Assembly (NCBI RefSeq): GCF_003977685.1
Contig: NZ_RYZH01000009.1
Location: 1 to 64,000 of the forward strand
Origin: Tautonia sociabilis
GTDB taxonomy: Bacteria; Planctomycetota; Planctomycetia; Isosphaerales; Isosphaeraceae
DNA: 64,000 nt
Direction of reading: 5' to 3'
In this document: piece after piece, positions 44,153 to 56,104 of the stretch
How the letters are laid out: every line of letters starts with the position of its first letter
Numbering within the stretch: the stretch's first letter is position 1
Program-made: the position numbers and the translations under genes
Notes under the pieces: generated by a model
What the model saw: the letters and a program-made list of their open reading frames with translations, nothing else
What the model was told of the DNA's origin: nothing
Database searches by the model: none

Positions 44153-45286
44153 TCAGTACTGATCGGCCGAGACGACCTCCCCCTCGTTCTTGGTGATCAG
44201 GGCGCGGAGGACGTTGCCCTGGATCGTCTCCTTGATGAACCGGACGGAGCCGTCGGCGAAGCAGACGTTGGCGCCGCCGGTGTGGAAGCTGAAGATCTCG
44301 TTGTTGGGGCCGCAGTCGTGGGCGTTCCAGGGGCAGTCACCGGGGGCGGGCTGCACGCCGAGGGCGAAGCCGCCATTGCGGTTGTTGTTGACGAGCTTCG
44401 AGACGCCCGAGGCGCTATCGGGCTCGGCCCAACGCCAGTGGCACCGGGCCTCGCCGGTCACCGGATCGAGGTAGCCGCCGGAGGAGGCGGCGAGGTTCTG
44501 GCCGATGGTCTCCCACATCCTCGGGCTGCGGCCGGTGTCCTCGTAGATGAACATGCTATTCGAGGTGCCGTCGCGGATCGAGGCGATGGTCGAGCCCTTG
44601 TAGAACGGGTCGATCCGGCCCTTGGACGGATCCAGGTGAACCGTCTTGCTCGACGAGACGTAGGTCAGGCTGCCGCTGGGAGAGAACTTGGAGTAGAGGC
44701 TCACCGGATAGGAGTTCGAGGTCAGGGCGGCGAGGCTCAGCTTCTTGACGCCGGGAGCGACGCCGTACTCCGGGTGTCCGGTCGGCCGACCGAGGAGGTC
44801 AAGCTCGGTATAGGGGCAGATGGCGTAGTCGGTGCAGGCGAAGCCGGAATCGTCGCGGCCCTCGCTGCCGCCGCGGTCGCCGGAGAGGGGATTGGTCGGG
44901 CAGAGGAAGGTGTTGACCACCGCGCCCGCGGCCGTCAGATTCTCGGGGAAGTTGTAGCGCAGCTCGAGGTTGAACGCGTTGTAGGCGTTCGTGCCCTCGA
45001 TGTAGTTGAGCATCATCGTGAAGGCGCTGTGGTAGTCCTGCGACTTATAGGTCTGGCCGTCGGTCCAGGTGACGGGATGCTCGCCGCTCCGGGGGAAGGA
45101 CCCCTGCGCGGACTCGAAGTTGTGCATCGCCAGCCCCATCTGCTTGAGGTTGTTGGTGCACTGAGCGCGGCGAGCGGCCTCGCGCGCGGCCTGGACGGCG
45201 GGCAGCAGCAGGGCGATCAGCACGCCGATGATGGCAATCACCACCAGCAGCTCGATCAGGGTGAAGGCGGAGCGTCGCGATCGCAT
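44153..45286 (-). CDS. DUF1559 domain protein with prepilin-type N-terminus (second copy)
   Basis: 377 residues. [38 protein letters not shown] is the full prepilin-type helix (Glu13 after Phe-Thr-Leu-Ile), then [20 protein letters not shown] and a C-terminal [23 protein letters not shown], diagnostic of DUF1559. Compared with 2129-3403 the N-terminal 60 residues are closely alike and the remainder differs in length. Likely an inner-membrane-anchored pseudopilin-like or surface protein. A good promoter about 450 bp upstream implies a long leader. Confidence 0.93.
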   Translation of the reverse strand: MRSRRSAFTLIELLVVIAIIGVLIALLLPAVQAAREAARRAQCTNNLKQMGLAMHNFESAQGSFPRSGEHPVTWTDGQTYKSQDYHSAFTMMLNYIEGTNAYNAFNLELRYNFPENLTAAGAVVNTFLCPTNPLSGDRGGSEGRDDSGFACTDYAICPYTELDLLGRPTGHPEYGVAPGVKKLSLAALTSNSYPVSLYSKFSPSGSLTYVSSSKTVHLDPSKGRIDPFYKGSTIASIRDGTSNSMFIYEDTGRSPRMWETIGQNLAASSGGYLDPVTGEARCHWRWAEPDSASGVSKLVNNNRNGGFALGVQPAPGDCPWNAHDCGPNNEIFSFHTGGANVCFADGSVRFIKETIQGNVLRALITKNEGEVVSADQY

Positions 45287-45733
45287 GGAGGAGGCGTCCT
45301 CGAAGAGTGGGGAGACGGTCAGTCGATCGAACTCGCGATCGGCCGGACGGATCGGATCGAAACGAAACGGCACCAGCCTCGCGGAGGGCGGCTGATGGAG
45401 ACGACGGGCCCCGCCCCAGCCCCAAGAGTCCCGGACGGTGATCGTCGCGGGGCCCCGCGGCACCGCCGGAAGCGGACGAAGAGCGAGGCGAGAGGCGCGG
45501 GGGCGTGTGCCCTCGGAGGCCGAGATCGAACGTCGCCGATTCGCACGACGTGGCGGAGGGGCCGCGATCCTCGGCGACGACCCGAAGATGGTGACGAGGG
45601 ACGGCCGTCCGTCCTGGGTGGGTCGCGGACCCTCCCGGGCGCGACTCTTCGCGACCGGGCCGGCCCACTCCCGAATCGATCTCACCTGGGAACGGCCCGG
45701 GGTCGACGGCCCGGGCGGACCAGGTTCAGACAA

Positions 45734-45762
45734 ATCATAGCGAACCAGACAGAACCGATCAA
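45734..45762 (-). promoter_or_regulatory. Sigma70-type promoter, about 450 bp upstream of DUF1559
   Basis: Minus strand: TTGATC (45762-45757), 17-bp spacer, TATGAT (45739-45734). Matches to TTGACA/TATAAT are four and five of six, and the surrounding AT-rich DNA is exceptional for this genome. The start site would be near 45727. Confidence 0.6.
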
Positions 45763-45767
45763 CTCAA

Positions 45768-45799
45768 TTCTTCAAAACTTCACATTTAGATTTGAAGAA
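45768..45799 (-). promoter_or_regulatory. AT-rich inverted repeat downstream of dnaE
   Basis: TTCTTCAAA (45768-45776) is the inverse complement of TTTGAAGAA (45791-45799), separated by 14 nt. It lies 20 bp past the dnaE stop and just upstream of the -35 element. It may serve as a weak dnaE terminator or an operator site for the downstream promoter. Confidence 0.45.
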
Positions 45800-45818
45800 G
45801 GATCGCCGGCCTGACCGA

Positions 45819-49367
<3,549 letters not shown>

Positions 49368-49837
49368 CTCGCTCACCTCGGTCGGGACGCGGCCCCGGAG
49401 GTCGGGGCGTGGCAGGGCAGGCGCTCGGCCGGAGCGGGGCGACGCGGGACAGGGCGGGAGGGGACGTCCGGTGATCGGGGCGCCGAGCACATCCGCTGTA
49501 CCGGCGAACACATCCCCCTGAGTGTAACCGATCGCCCCGGGCGCGGCCAGGCGCACGGGCGTGCGGCGACACGCCCGTCCAGTTCCATCTTACCCGTTCT
49601 CGGCGATCGGGCCGGGCGCCCGGGAACGTCGTCGGATCAGGGAGGGAGGAAGATCGCGGTCGGGGGGAGTCGGCCGGGGGGCAGGCCGAGCGGGCCCGAC
49701 GGACCAGGGCGCAGACTGAGGGGGCCCGACGGGCCGGGAGCAGCCCGGGGCCCTCGTCTGGTGCGACCTCACGGGGGAGGCGGTCGATCCTTCCCGTTCC
49801 CTGGAGGGGAGGGGGGCCGCCCCGCCGGCCGTCCCCT
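49368..49837. other. Intergenic upstream of dnaE
   Basis: 470 bp with no gene. TACACT on the minus strand near 49520 could be the dnaE -10 element but lacks a convincing -35. Near 49685-49735 the motif GGGCCCGACGG is repeated imperfectly. Otherwise unremarkable. Confidence 0.45.
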
Positions 49838-50134
49838 TCAGGCGGGGATCAGCTCGGCCTCGGCGACCTCCGAAGCCGAGTTCGGGGCCTCGTCCTCGTT
49901 TCCCTTGCCCAGCCCCTGCACCAGGGCACCGAGCTGCAAGGCGAGCAGCTTGTCCGAGGGGGTCTGGCCCCGGAGCAATTCCAGGAACGCTTCCGCCCCG
50001 ATGATCACCGCTTTGGGCTTGCTGTGGATCGTCAGGACGTAGCGGCTGTCGGTGTCTTCCAGTGACTCGAGCACCTTGGGCAGGTCTCGGTGCAGCTCGC
50101 GGCTGCCGATGAAGCGGACGCGGGACTGGGCCAT
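49838..50134 (-). CDS. Phd/YefM-family antitoxin-like protein, no toxin partner
   Basis: 98 residues. The N-terminal domain matches Phd/YefM: RFIGSRELHRDLPKVLESLED (helix pattern of the DNA-binding fold), then YVLTIHSKPKAVIIGAEAFLELL, the conserved strand-loop-helix with K-PKAV. The C-terminal 35 residues are acidic and probably disordered, as in toxin-neutralising tails. The usual toxin (Doc, RelE or PIN) is absent on both sides; the neighbours are dnaE and a kinase gene. It is either an orphan antitoxin used as a transcription factor or a remnant of a lost module. Confidence 0.75.
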   Translation of the reverse strand: MAQSRVRFIGSRELHRDLPKVLESLEDTDSRYVLTIHSKPKAVIIGAEAFLELLRGQTPSDKLLALQLGALVQGLGKGNEDEAPNSASEVAEAELIPA

Positions 50135-50335
50135 TGCTTCCTCTTAGCCGTGACGGCCGAACAGGCCAGGGGCGTTGCGTCCGGGGGCCCGGACGGCGCT
50201 CCCTTCTCGCGATGTGCGAGTCAAATCGTACCGGGACCGGCCCGGCCCGTCAATCGACCCTGGGGCCAGGTGCCGATGACTTCATCGAAGATTTACGCAA
50301 GTCCACCTGGATCCGAGCCGAGGGCCTCGGGCCGG

Positions 50336-52132
50336 TCAGGCCTCGGGGTCCTGCTGGTCGCCGGGGGAGTCGGGGGAGTCGGGGTCGTCCCGGGCCTCGA
50401 GCTGCTTGAGCATCGCGTCGGCCCGGGCGATGATCCCCAGGAACTCGGGATCCCCCAGCGCCACCCCGGAGTAGTCGGCGATCAGCCGATCGAGCTGTGT
50501 CCGGGCCGCGGCCGTCAGGTCGTTCCGGAGGCTCAGCTCCGCCTGGCTGAGCAGGGTCAGCGCCGCCCGCTTCTGCGCGGCGAGCTTCTCCAGGTGCTCC
50601 CGCTGCTTCTCCCGGGCCAGCAGCAGCCAGCCGCGCTGCTCCGGGTCGCCAAGCCGGGCCAGCTCCTCGGCCAGCTCCCCCCAGCGCCGGGCGACCTGGG
50701 CGTGTTGCTCGGCGATCAGCATCGGCCCGATGTCCGAGATCACCTTTTTGTACATCGCCTCGGCCGGCTGGTCCGCCCGGGGCTCGCCGATCCGGGTCGG
50801 GCTCTCCAACTGGACCGACCGTCCCCGGGCCTCGTCCAGCGCGATCCGGTCGCGCCACTGGGAGAACTGATCGGTGTAGGGGTGATCGGGGAATCGGCGC
50901 TCGATCTGCTCGACCTTGTACTGGATCGCCCGCTTCCAGTCGGACCGCCGGTCGGAGGCCATCAACTTTTCGGCCTCGGCGTAGAGCGACTCCATGCTTG
51001 GCGGCCAGAGCAGGACGGCCAGCAACGCGACCAGCCCCACCAGGGCCAGGGCCAGCCCCCCCGTCTCCAGCATCCGCCGTCGCCGATCCGAGCTGTCCGC
51101 CCCCGCCTTCGCCCGGGACGACCGGGAGCGCCCCGACTTCCGGGACCGGGTCCCGGCCCCCGTGCCGGCCGTCGGGGCGCCGGGCCGGGGAAGCGCCGCG
51201 GTGTGGCCGTCGCCGTTGGCGTCGGGAACGAGCACGCCTCCCGAGGCCGCCACCTGCTTGCGGGCCCGGTCGAAGGCCATCTCGACGCGGTCCCCCCGGC
51301 GGGTCCGGTCGCGCAGCTCCTGCAGCAGGTGGGCCACCTGCGCCGCGTCCCAGGGACGGTCGGGCGGCTCCTTGGACATGAGCTGCACCACCAGGTCGTC
51401 CAGCGCCCGGGGCACGTCAGGCGTCTTGGAACTCGGTCTTGGCGCCGGCTCGGCCATGTGCGCATGCATGAGCACCACCGCCGACTTCCCCTCGAACGGC
51501 GGCCGGCCGGTGAGCATCTGGTAGAGCAGGCAACCCAGGGCGTACAGGTCGGTCTTGTGGCTGATGGGCGGGTTGCCCCGAATTTGCTCCGGCGCCATGT
51601 AGGCGGCCGTACCCAGCGTGCGGCCGGTGCGCGTCAGGTTGACCGTCGCGTCCAGGTCCTTGGCGATGCCGAAGTCGGTCAGCTTCAGGCGGCCGTCCCG
51701 GGTGATCATCAGGTTCGACGGCTTCAGATCCCGGTGCACCACCTGATGGTCGTGGGCGTACTGCAACGCCTGGCAGAGCTGGATCCCCAGCTCGACCACC
51801 TGCTGCCAGGGCAAAAACCCCTGGCGCTCGAGCACCGCGTCGAGGGTTTCCCCCTCGACGAACTCCATGGCGTAGTAGTACGTGCCCTGGAACTTGCCGT
51901 GCGCGTAGTAGCGCACGATGTGCGGGTGCCGCAACTGGGCGAGGATCTCCGCCTCGCGCTGGAACCGCTTCAGGGCGAGGTCCCGCTCCAGAAAGTCGGC
52001 CGAAACGACCTTCACGGCGGCGGTTCGCGTGCGGCCGTCCTTGAGCTGCTGGGTGGCCTTGTAGACCTCCCCCATCGCCCCGGAGCCGATCTTCGCTTCG
52101 ATCAGGAACGAGCCGAGCCGCTGGCCGATCAT
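50336..52132 (-). CDS. Transmembrane Ser/Thr protein kinase (PknB-like)
   Basis: 598 residues. Kinase domain about 7-280: glycine loop GSGAMG (16-21), Lys41 (AVKVV), VVHRDLKPSNL catalytic loop, LTDFGIAKD metal loop, GTAAYMAPEQ and DLYALGCLLYQMLTGRPPFEG. A basic Ser/Arg-rich juxtamembrane stretch (about 320-355) precedes one transmembrane helix (about 358-380, LALALVGLVALLAVLLW). An extracytoplasmic helical domain of about 215 residues (380-598) follows, with no PASTA repeat. Intact catalytic residues suggest an active kinase. Lies 339 bp from glgP. Confidence 0.95.
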   Translation of the reverse strand: MIGQRLGSFLIEAKIGSGAMGEVYKATQQLKDGRTRTAAVKVVSADFLERDLALKRFQREAEILAQLRHPHIVRYYAHGKFQGTYYYAMEFVEGETLDAVLERQGFLPWQQVVELGIQLCQALQYAHDHQVVHRDLKPSNLMITRDGRLKLTDFGIAKDLDATVNLTRTGRTLGTAAYMAPEQIRGNPPISHKTDLYALGCLLYQMLTGRPPFEGKSAVVLMHAHMAEPAPRPSSKTPDVPRALDDLVVQLMSKEPPDRPWDAAQVAHLLQELRDRTRRGDRVEMAFDRARKQVAASGGVLVPDANGDGHTAALPRPGAPTAGTGAGTRSRKSGRSRSSRAKAGADSSDRRRRMLETGGLALALVGLVALLAVLLWPPSMESLYAEAEKLMASDRRSDWKRAIQYKVEQIERRFPDHPYTDQFSQWRDRIALDEARGRSVQLESPTRIGEPRADQPAEAMYKKVISDIGPMLIAEQHAQVARRWGELAEELARLGDPEQRGWLLLAREKQREHLEKLAAQKRAALTLLSQAELSLRNDLTAAARTQLDRLIADYSGVALGDPEFLGIIARADAMLKQLEARDDPDSPDSPGDQQDPEA

Positions 52133-52471
52133 GGGCGCTGACCTGTGGCGATCGGATCGATGGCCGTCCGCCCGGCCCCCGTGCCTGGACTCCCCGGCGA
52201 GTCCCCCCGGCGGGCCGCTTGCCTGCCATCCATCGACCCAGTATAAGGCGCCCCTGCCCGGCGATCGAGCCCGCCTCCGTTCAATTCCGGCTCGGAGCGG
52301 CCCCGGCCGATCCCTGGTCAGGCCCTTCTCCCCTCAGCAACAGGATCGTCAGCAACAGGATCGGGACTCCTTGCACCTGGCCCAGGTCGACGAGGTGATC
52401 GGCTCCCGCCTCCCGGCTCTGGAGGTCGAGTCGGCTCGGCTCGGGGTCGGGTTGGGTCGGCTCAGCTCAGC
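52133..52471. other. Intergenic, kinase to glgP, with short repeats
   Basis: 339 bp, no gene. It contains AGTATA at 52240-52245 (minus-strand TATACT, a good -10 with a weak -35, possibly the kinase promoter), a 15-bp tandem duplicate (TCAGCAACAGGATCG at 52334 and 52349) and GGCTC and CTCAG runs near 52430-52475. Confidence 0.6.
52240..52245 (-). promoter_or_regulatory. Candidate -10 element for kinase gene
   Basis: Minus-strand TATACT about 105 bp upstream of the kinase ATG at 52132. The -35 region is poor, so this is tentative. Confidence 0.35.
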
Positions 52472-52475
52472 TCAG
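52461..52475. repeat. Pentanucleotide repeat (CTCAG)x3 at the glgP stop
   Basis: Three perfect CTCAG units end exactly at the glgP stop codon (52472-52474 on the minus strand). A GGCTC-type tract precedes it. A change of unit number would alter the last residues or readthrough. Confidence 0.7.
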
Positions 52476-54619
52476 CAGTGGTGGGGCATCACGCAAGGCT
52501 GGCCGCCGCAGGCGGGCAGGTAGGCGAACTGGGCGTAGTCCATCACCTGGCGGTCGGAGTTGAACCGCCAGCCGAGGGTGCGGATGCAGTCCTTCACGCG
52601 GGCGATCCACTTGCGGGGCAGCCCGTCGGAGTCCCGGTCGTAGTACAGGGGGATGACCTGGGAGGCGAGGGTGTCCATCAGGTCGGCGTAGTCTCGTTCG
52701 TCCTGGATGCCGGGGACCGAGTGGGTGCGGCCGGAGCCGATGGCGAAGCCGTTGCGGCCGTCGTATCCCTCGGCCCACCAGCCGTCGAGGATCGAGCAGT
52801 TCAGGCCGCCGTTCATGGCCACCTTCTGGCCCGAGGTGCCGCTGGCCTCCTGCGGGCGTCTCGGGTTGTTCAGCCAGACGTCCACCCCCTGCACGAGGAA
52901 CCGGGCGACGTTCATGTCGTAGTCCTCGATGAACGCCAGGCGGCCGCGGAACTCCTCGGAGTTGCTGATCTTGACGATCTGCTGGATGAACTCCTTGCCG
53001 TAGCGGTCCTCGGGGTGGGCCTTGCCGGCGAAGATCAGCTGGACGGGGCGGTCGGAGGCGTTGACGATCCGGGCCAGCCTCTGGGCGTCCTTCAGGACCA
53101 GGGTGGCTCGCTTGTAGGTCGCGAAGCGGCGGGCGAAGCCGATGGTCAGGGTATCCAGGTCGAACATCGACTCGAAGGAGGAGACCTCCCGGTCGTCGGC
53201 CCCCCGGCGGAGGGCCTGACGCTGGAGGCGCTGGCGGACGAACTCCAGCAGCCGGGCCTTGAGGACCTGGTGCGTCTCCCAGAACTCCCCATCGTCAATC
53301 TCCGAGGCCTTCGCCCAGACCTCGGGGTGCCGCATCCGTCCCGCCCAGTTCTGGCCGAAGTGGCGGTCGTAAATGGCCTTCATCTGGGGAGCCAGCCAGC
53401 TGAGCGTGTGCACGCCGTTGGTAATGTGGCCGATGGGCACCTCTTCCTCCGTCCGGTTCGGGTAGAGGGGGTGCCACATCCGCCGGGAGACCTTGCCGTG
53501 CAGGGCGGAGACGCCGTTGGCGTGCCGGGAGAGCTTCAGGGCGAGCACCGTCATGCAGAACGGCTCATTGTGGTCGCCGGGGTGGACGCGGCCCAGGCCC
53601 ATGAAGTCGTCGAAGGACAGGTGGAGCTGCTCCCGGAGCTTGCCGAGGTTCTCCTCGACCAGGTCGGCGCCGAAGCGGTCATGGCCGGCGGCCACGGGGG
53701 TGTGGGTGGTGAAGACGGTCATGCCGGCCACGTCCCGGACGGCCTCGCCGAAGGGGCGGCCCTCGGCGTCCATGACCATCCGGATCAGCTCCAGGCCGGC
53801 GAAGGCGCTGTGCCCCTCGTTCAGGTGGATGACCGAGGGGTCGATCCCCGAGGCGTACAGCGCCCGGACGCCGCCGACCCCCAGCAGCAGTTCCTGGCGG
53901 ATTCGGATTCGGGCGTCTCCGCCGTAGAGCCGGCCGGTCAGGGCGCGGTCCGACTCGCTGTTCTCGGGCACGTTGCTGTCCAGCAGCAGCAGCGTCGTGC
54001 GGCCGACCTCCACCCGCCAGACCTTCGCGTGCAGGGTGCCGGACCGGGTGTCGACCGCGACGCGCACCGGGTGGCCGTCGGGGGTCTTGGCCTCCTCGAT
54101 CGGCAACTGGGCGGGGTCGTTGAACGGGTAGTGCTCATGCTGCCAGCCGTCGGCGTCGAGCGACTGGCGGAAGTACCCCTCGGCGTACAGGATGCCGACG
54201 GCCACCAGCGGCAGGCCCAGGTCGCTGGCGCTCTTGAGGTGGTCGCCGGCCAGCACGCCCAAGCCGCCGGAGTAGATCGGCAGGCTCTCGTGCAGGCCGA
54301 ACTCCATCGAGAAGTACGCCACCGGCCGCGCCCGGAGGATCGAGGCGTGGATCGTGCCCCAGCTGTCCTTGTTCTCCAGGTACTCGTTGAGCCGCCGGAA
54401 GGCGTAGTCGATCCGGGAGATCAGGGCCATCTCCGAGGCGCGCCGAACGAGCTGCTCGGGGGGGATCCGGTCGAGGAAGACGACGGGGTTGTGGTCCGTT
54501 TCCCGCCAGAGGACCGGATCGAGTTCCCGGAACAGCTCGATCACGTGCGGCTGCCAGGTCCACCAGAGGTTCCGGGCCAGCTCGCGCAGCTTGTTGACGA
54601 TCGTGTCCTGGCTGACCAT
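52472..54619 (-). CDS. glgP: Alpha-glucan (glycogen) phosphorylase
   Basis: 715 residues, of the shorter TIGR02094-like bacterial type. Features: NLWWTWQPHVIELFRELDP near the N-terminus (DUF3417 region), YFSMEFGLHESLPIYSGGLGVLAGDHLKSASDLG, HLNEGHSAFAGLE, TTHTPVAAGHDRF, and the pyridoxal-phosphate site EASGTSGQKVAMNGGLN with the essential Lys. It cleaves alpha-1,4-glucan with phosphate to glucose-1-phosphate. The last residues are Cys-rich (CGGQPCVMPHHC). Upstream candidate promoter at 54718-54746. No glycogen synthase or branching enzyme is adjacent. Confidence 0.95.
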   Translation of the reverse strand: MVSQDTIVNKLRELARNLWWTWQPHVIELFRELDPVLWRETDHNPVVFLDRIPPEQLVRRASEMALISRIDYAFRRLNEYLENKDSWGTIHASILRARPVAYFSMEFGLHESLPIYSGGLGVLAGDHLKSASDLGLPLVAVGILYAEGYFRQSLDADGWQHEHYPFNDPAQLPIEEAKTPDGHPVRVAVDTRSGTLHAKVWRVEVGRTTLLLLDSNVPENSESDRALTGRLYGGDARIRIRQELLLGVGGVRALYASGIDPSVIHLNEGHSAFAGLELIRMVMDAEGRPFGEAVRDVAGMTVFTTHTPVAAGHDRFGADLVEENLGKLREQLHLSFDDFMGLGRVHPGDHNEPFCMTVLALKLSRHANGVSALHGKVSRRMWHPLYPNRTEEEVPIGHITNGVHTLSWLAPQMKAIYDRHFGQNWAGRMRHPEVWAKASEIDDGEFWETHQVLKARLLEFVRQRLQRQALRRGADDREVSSFESMFDLDTLTIGFARRFATYKRATLVLKDAQRLARIVNASDRPVQLIFAGKAHPEDRYGKEFIQQIVKISNSEEFRGRLAFIEDYDMNVARFLVQGVDVWLNNPRRPQEASGTSGQKVAMNGGLNCSILDGWWAEGYDGRNGFAIGSGRTHSVPGIQDERDYADLMDTLASQVIPLYYDRDSDGLPRKWIARVKDCIRTLGWRFNSDRQVMDYAQFAYLPACGGQPCVMPHHC

Positions 54620-54717
54620 CGCGCTCCTCGGAGTCGGATCTGTCGGGGAGAGGCCGCGGCGCCCCGGGACGGACGGACCTTCCCTGTCTTCGGGCCGAAC
54701 GCCGAACTTGGGGGCTT

Positions 54718-54746
54718 AGTATGTCGAAATCGCCCCGCGCCGCCAA
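54718..54746 (-). promoter_or_regulatory. Candidate promoter for glgP
   Basis: Minus strand TTGGCG (54746-54741), 17-bp spacer, CATACT (54723-54718); four of six matches each, about 100 bp upstream of the glgP ATG. Confidence 0.4.
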
Positions 54747-54827
54747 CCCCGCCCGATCCCAGCACCAGCACCAGCATCGGCGCCGGCCCCGGGTCACGAT
54801 CCGACCCGAGGACACCAGGAGAGCCGG

Positions 54828-55991
54828 TCAACTCCCCGCCCCCTCCGGTCGGAGCGGCCCGGGGGGCTCGGCGGGAGGGGACGAGGGCGGCTCCAGGGCC
54901 AACCGCGCCAGCAGGTGCGGCACCTGGGTCGGCTCGGCCCGCGCGACAACCCATTCGAGCAGCGGCCGGGCGGCCCCGGCGTCTCCGGCGATGACCAGCG
55001 CGAGGCCGGCATACGCGCGGGCCTCGGCCTGCTGGTCGGCAGTCTCGGCGGCGTCGAGCAGCCCGGCCAGGTCGAGCCGGCCGCGGAGGTGCTCCAGGAT
55101 CGGACACGGCCACGCCCCCGGGTCGAGCTGCTCGGCGGCGGCGTCGAGCAGCCCGGCGGCCTGCGCGTCCCGGCCCGCTCGGCGGTGCTCCAGGGCGGCG
55201 AGGATGGCGGCGTAAGGGGAGAGCGCCTCATACCAGCCGACCAGGGCGAGGTACGCCTCGGCGTCGGCCGAGGCCCCGTCGATCCCCAGGGCGAGGCCCG
55301 TGGCCGCCCGGTTGAAGCGGGAGCCGGGGTGGTTCGGGTCGGCCCGGAGGGCCAGGGTGAACGAGTCGTGCGCCGCCGCCGGGTCCCCCTGGTCGAGCAA
55401 CGCGAGGCCGCGGTCGAAGTACGGCAGCGGGTCGAGCGGGGCGAGCTTGGCGGCCTGGGAGAAGTCCGCGATCGCCTCGTCCGGTCGGCCGGCCCGGCGG
55501 CGGAGCGTCCCCCGGTTCAGGTAGGGCAGCGACCACTCCGGCTCCAGTCGGATCGCCTCGGCGAAGTCCGCCTCGGCCAGATCCACCCGGCCGAGATCCT
55601 CGTACAGCAGCCCCCGGGCGTTGTAGTCCCGCGCCTCCGGCGCCCCGGTCCCCTCGATCCGAGCGGTCGCCTGCCGGAGTGCCTGGTCGAAGGGGAGCAC
55701 CCGGTCCGCCTTGGCCCAGCCGGCCACGTCGGCCGCCTCCAGCCAGAGCCATTCCCCGTTGACCTGCCCGACGGTGTACACCCGGTGGATCTCCCCCGTC
55801 GCCACCACCCGGCGCTGGATCTTCAGGGTGTCCTCGGTCGACGCCAGCACCACCCGGTCCCCCTGGCCGACCGCCTGCCGAGGAGCCGCCCCCTCGGCCC
55901 GTCCTCCGGGCACGGCCGCGGCGGCGAGGGTGACCGCAATCCCCAGCATCGGAGCCGCCCATCGGCGAGCGGCGAGGGGCAGGTCGATCAT
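54828..55991 (-). CDS. Exported TPR protein
   Basis: 387 residues. A signal (PMLGIAVTLAAAAVPGGRA) is followed by a domain with DRVVLASTEDTLKIQRRVVATGEIHRVYTVGQVNGEWLWLE (SH3-like) and several tetratricopeptide units: ARDYNARGLLYEDLGRVDLAEADFAEAIRLEPEW, LPYLNRGTLRRRAGRPDEAIADFSQAAKLAP, PYFDRGLALLDQGDPAAAHDSFTLALRADPN. The C-terminus is Pro-rich. Periplasmic scaffold is likely; the partner is unknown. It shares the minus strand with glgP (208 bp apart). Confidence 0.87.
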   Translation of the reverse strand: MIDLPLAARRWAAPMLGIAVTLAAAAVPGGRAEGAAPRQAVGQGDRVVLASTEDTLKIQRRVVATGEIHRVYTVGQVNGEWLWLEAADVAGWAKADRVLPFDQALRQATARIEGTGAPEARDYNARGLLYEDLGRVDLAEADFAEAIRLEPEWSLPYLNRGTLRRRAGRPDEAIADFSQAAKLAPLDPLPYFDRGLALLDQGDPAAAHDSFTLALRADPNHPGSRFNRAATGLALGIDGASADAEAYLALVGWYEALSPYAAILAALEHRRAGRDAQAAGLLDAAAEQLDPGAWPCPILEHLRGRLDLAGLLDAAETADQQAEARAYAGLALVIAGDAGAARPLLEWVVARAEPTQVPHLLARLALEPPSSPPAEPPGPLRPEGAGS

Positions 55992-56104
55992 GGCGAAGCC
56001 TCCGGGAGACGCGTCGGTGTCAGGATCGGGGCATGCGGATGGCGGACGCCGGCGGGCGATCGGTGCGATGACTCTGGGGGGACCTCCGGTATCGCGCGGC
56101 CTCC

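Larger units (their letters stand above)
45287..45818. other. Long intergenic/leader region between dnaE and DUF1559
   Basis: 532 bp without a convincing gene. It holds a strong promoter match on the minus strand (45734-45762), an AT-rich block at about 45728-45800 and the inverted repeat at 45768-45799. The remainder is GC-rich and may form structure in the leader RNA. Confidence 0.65.
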
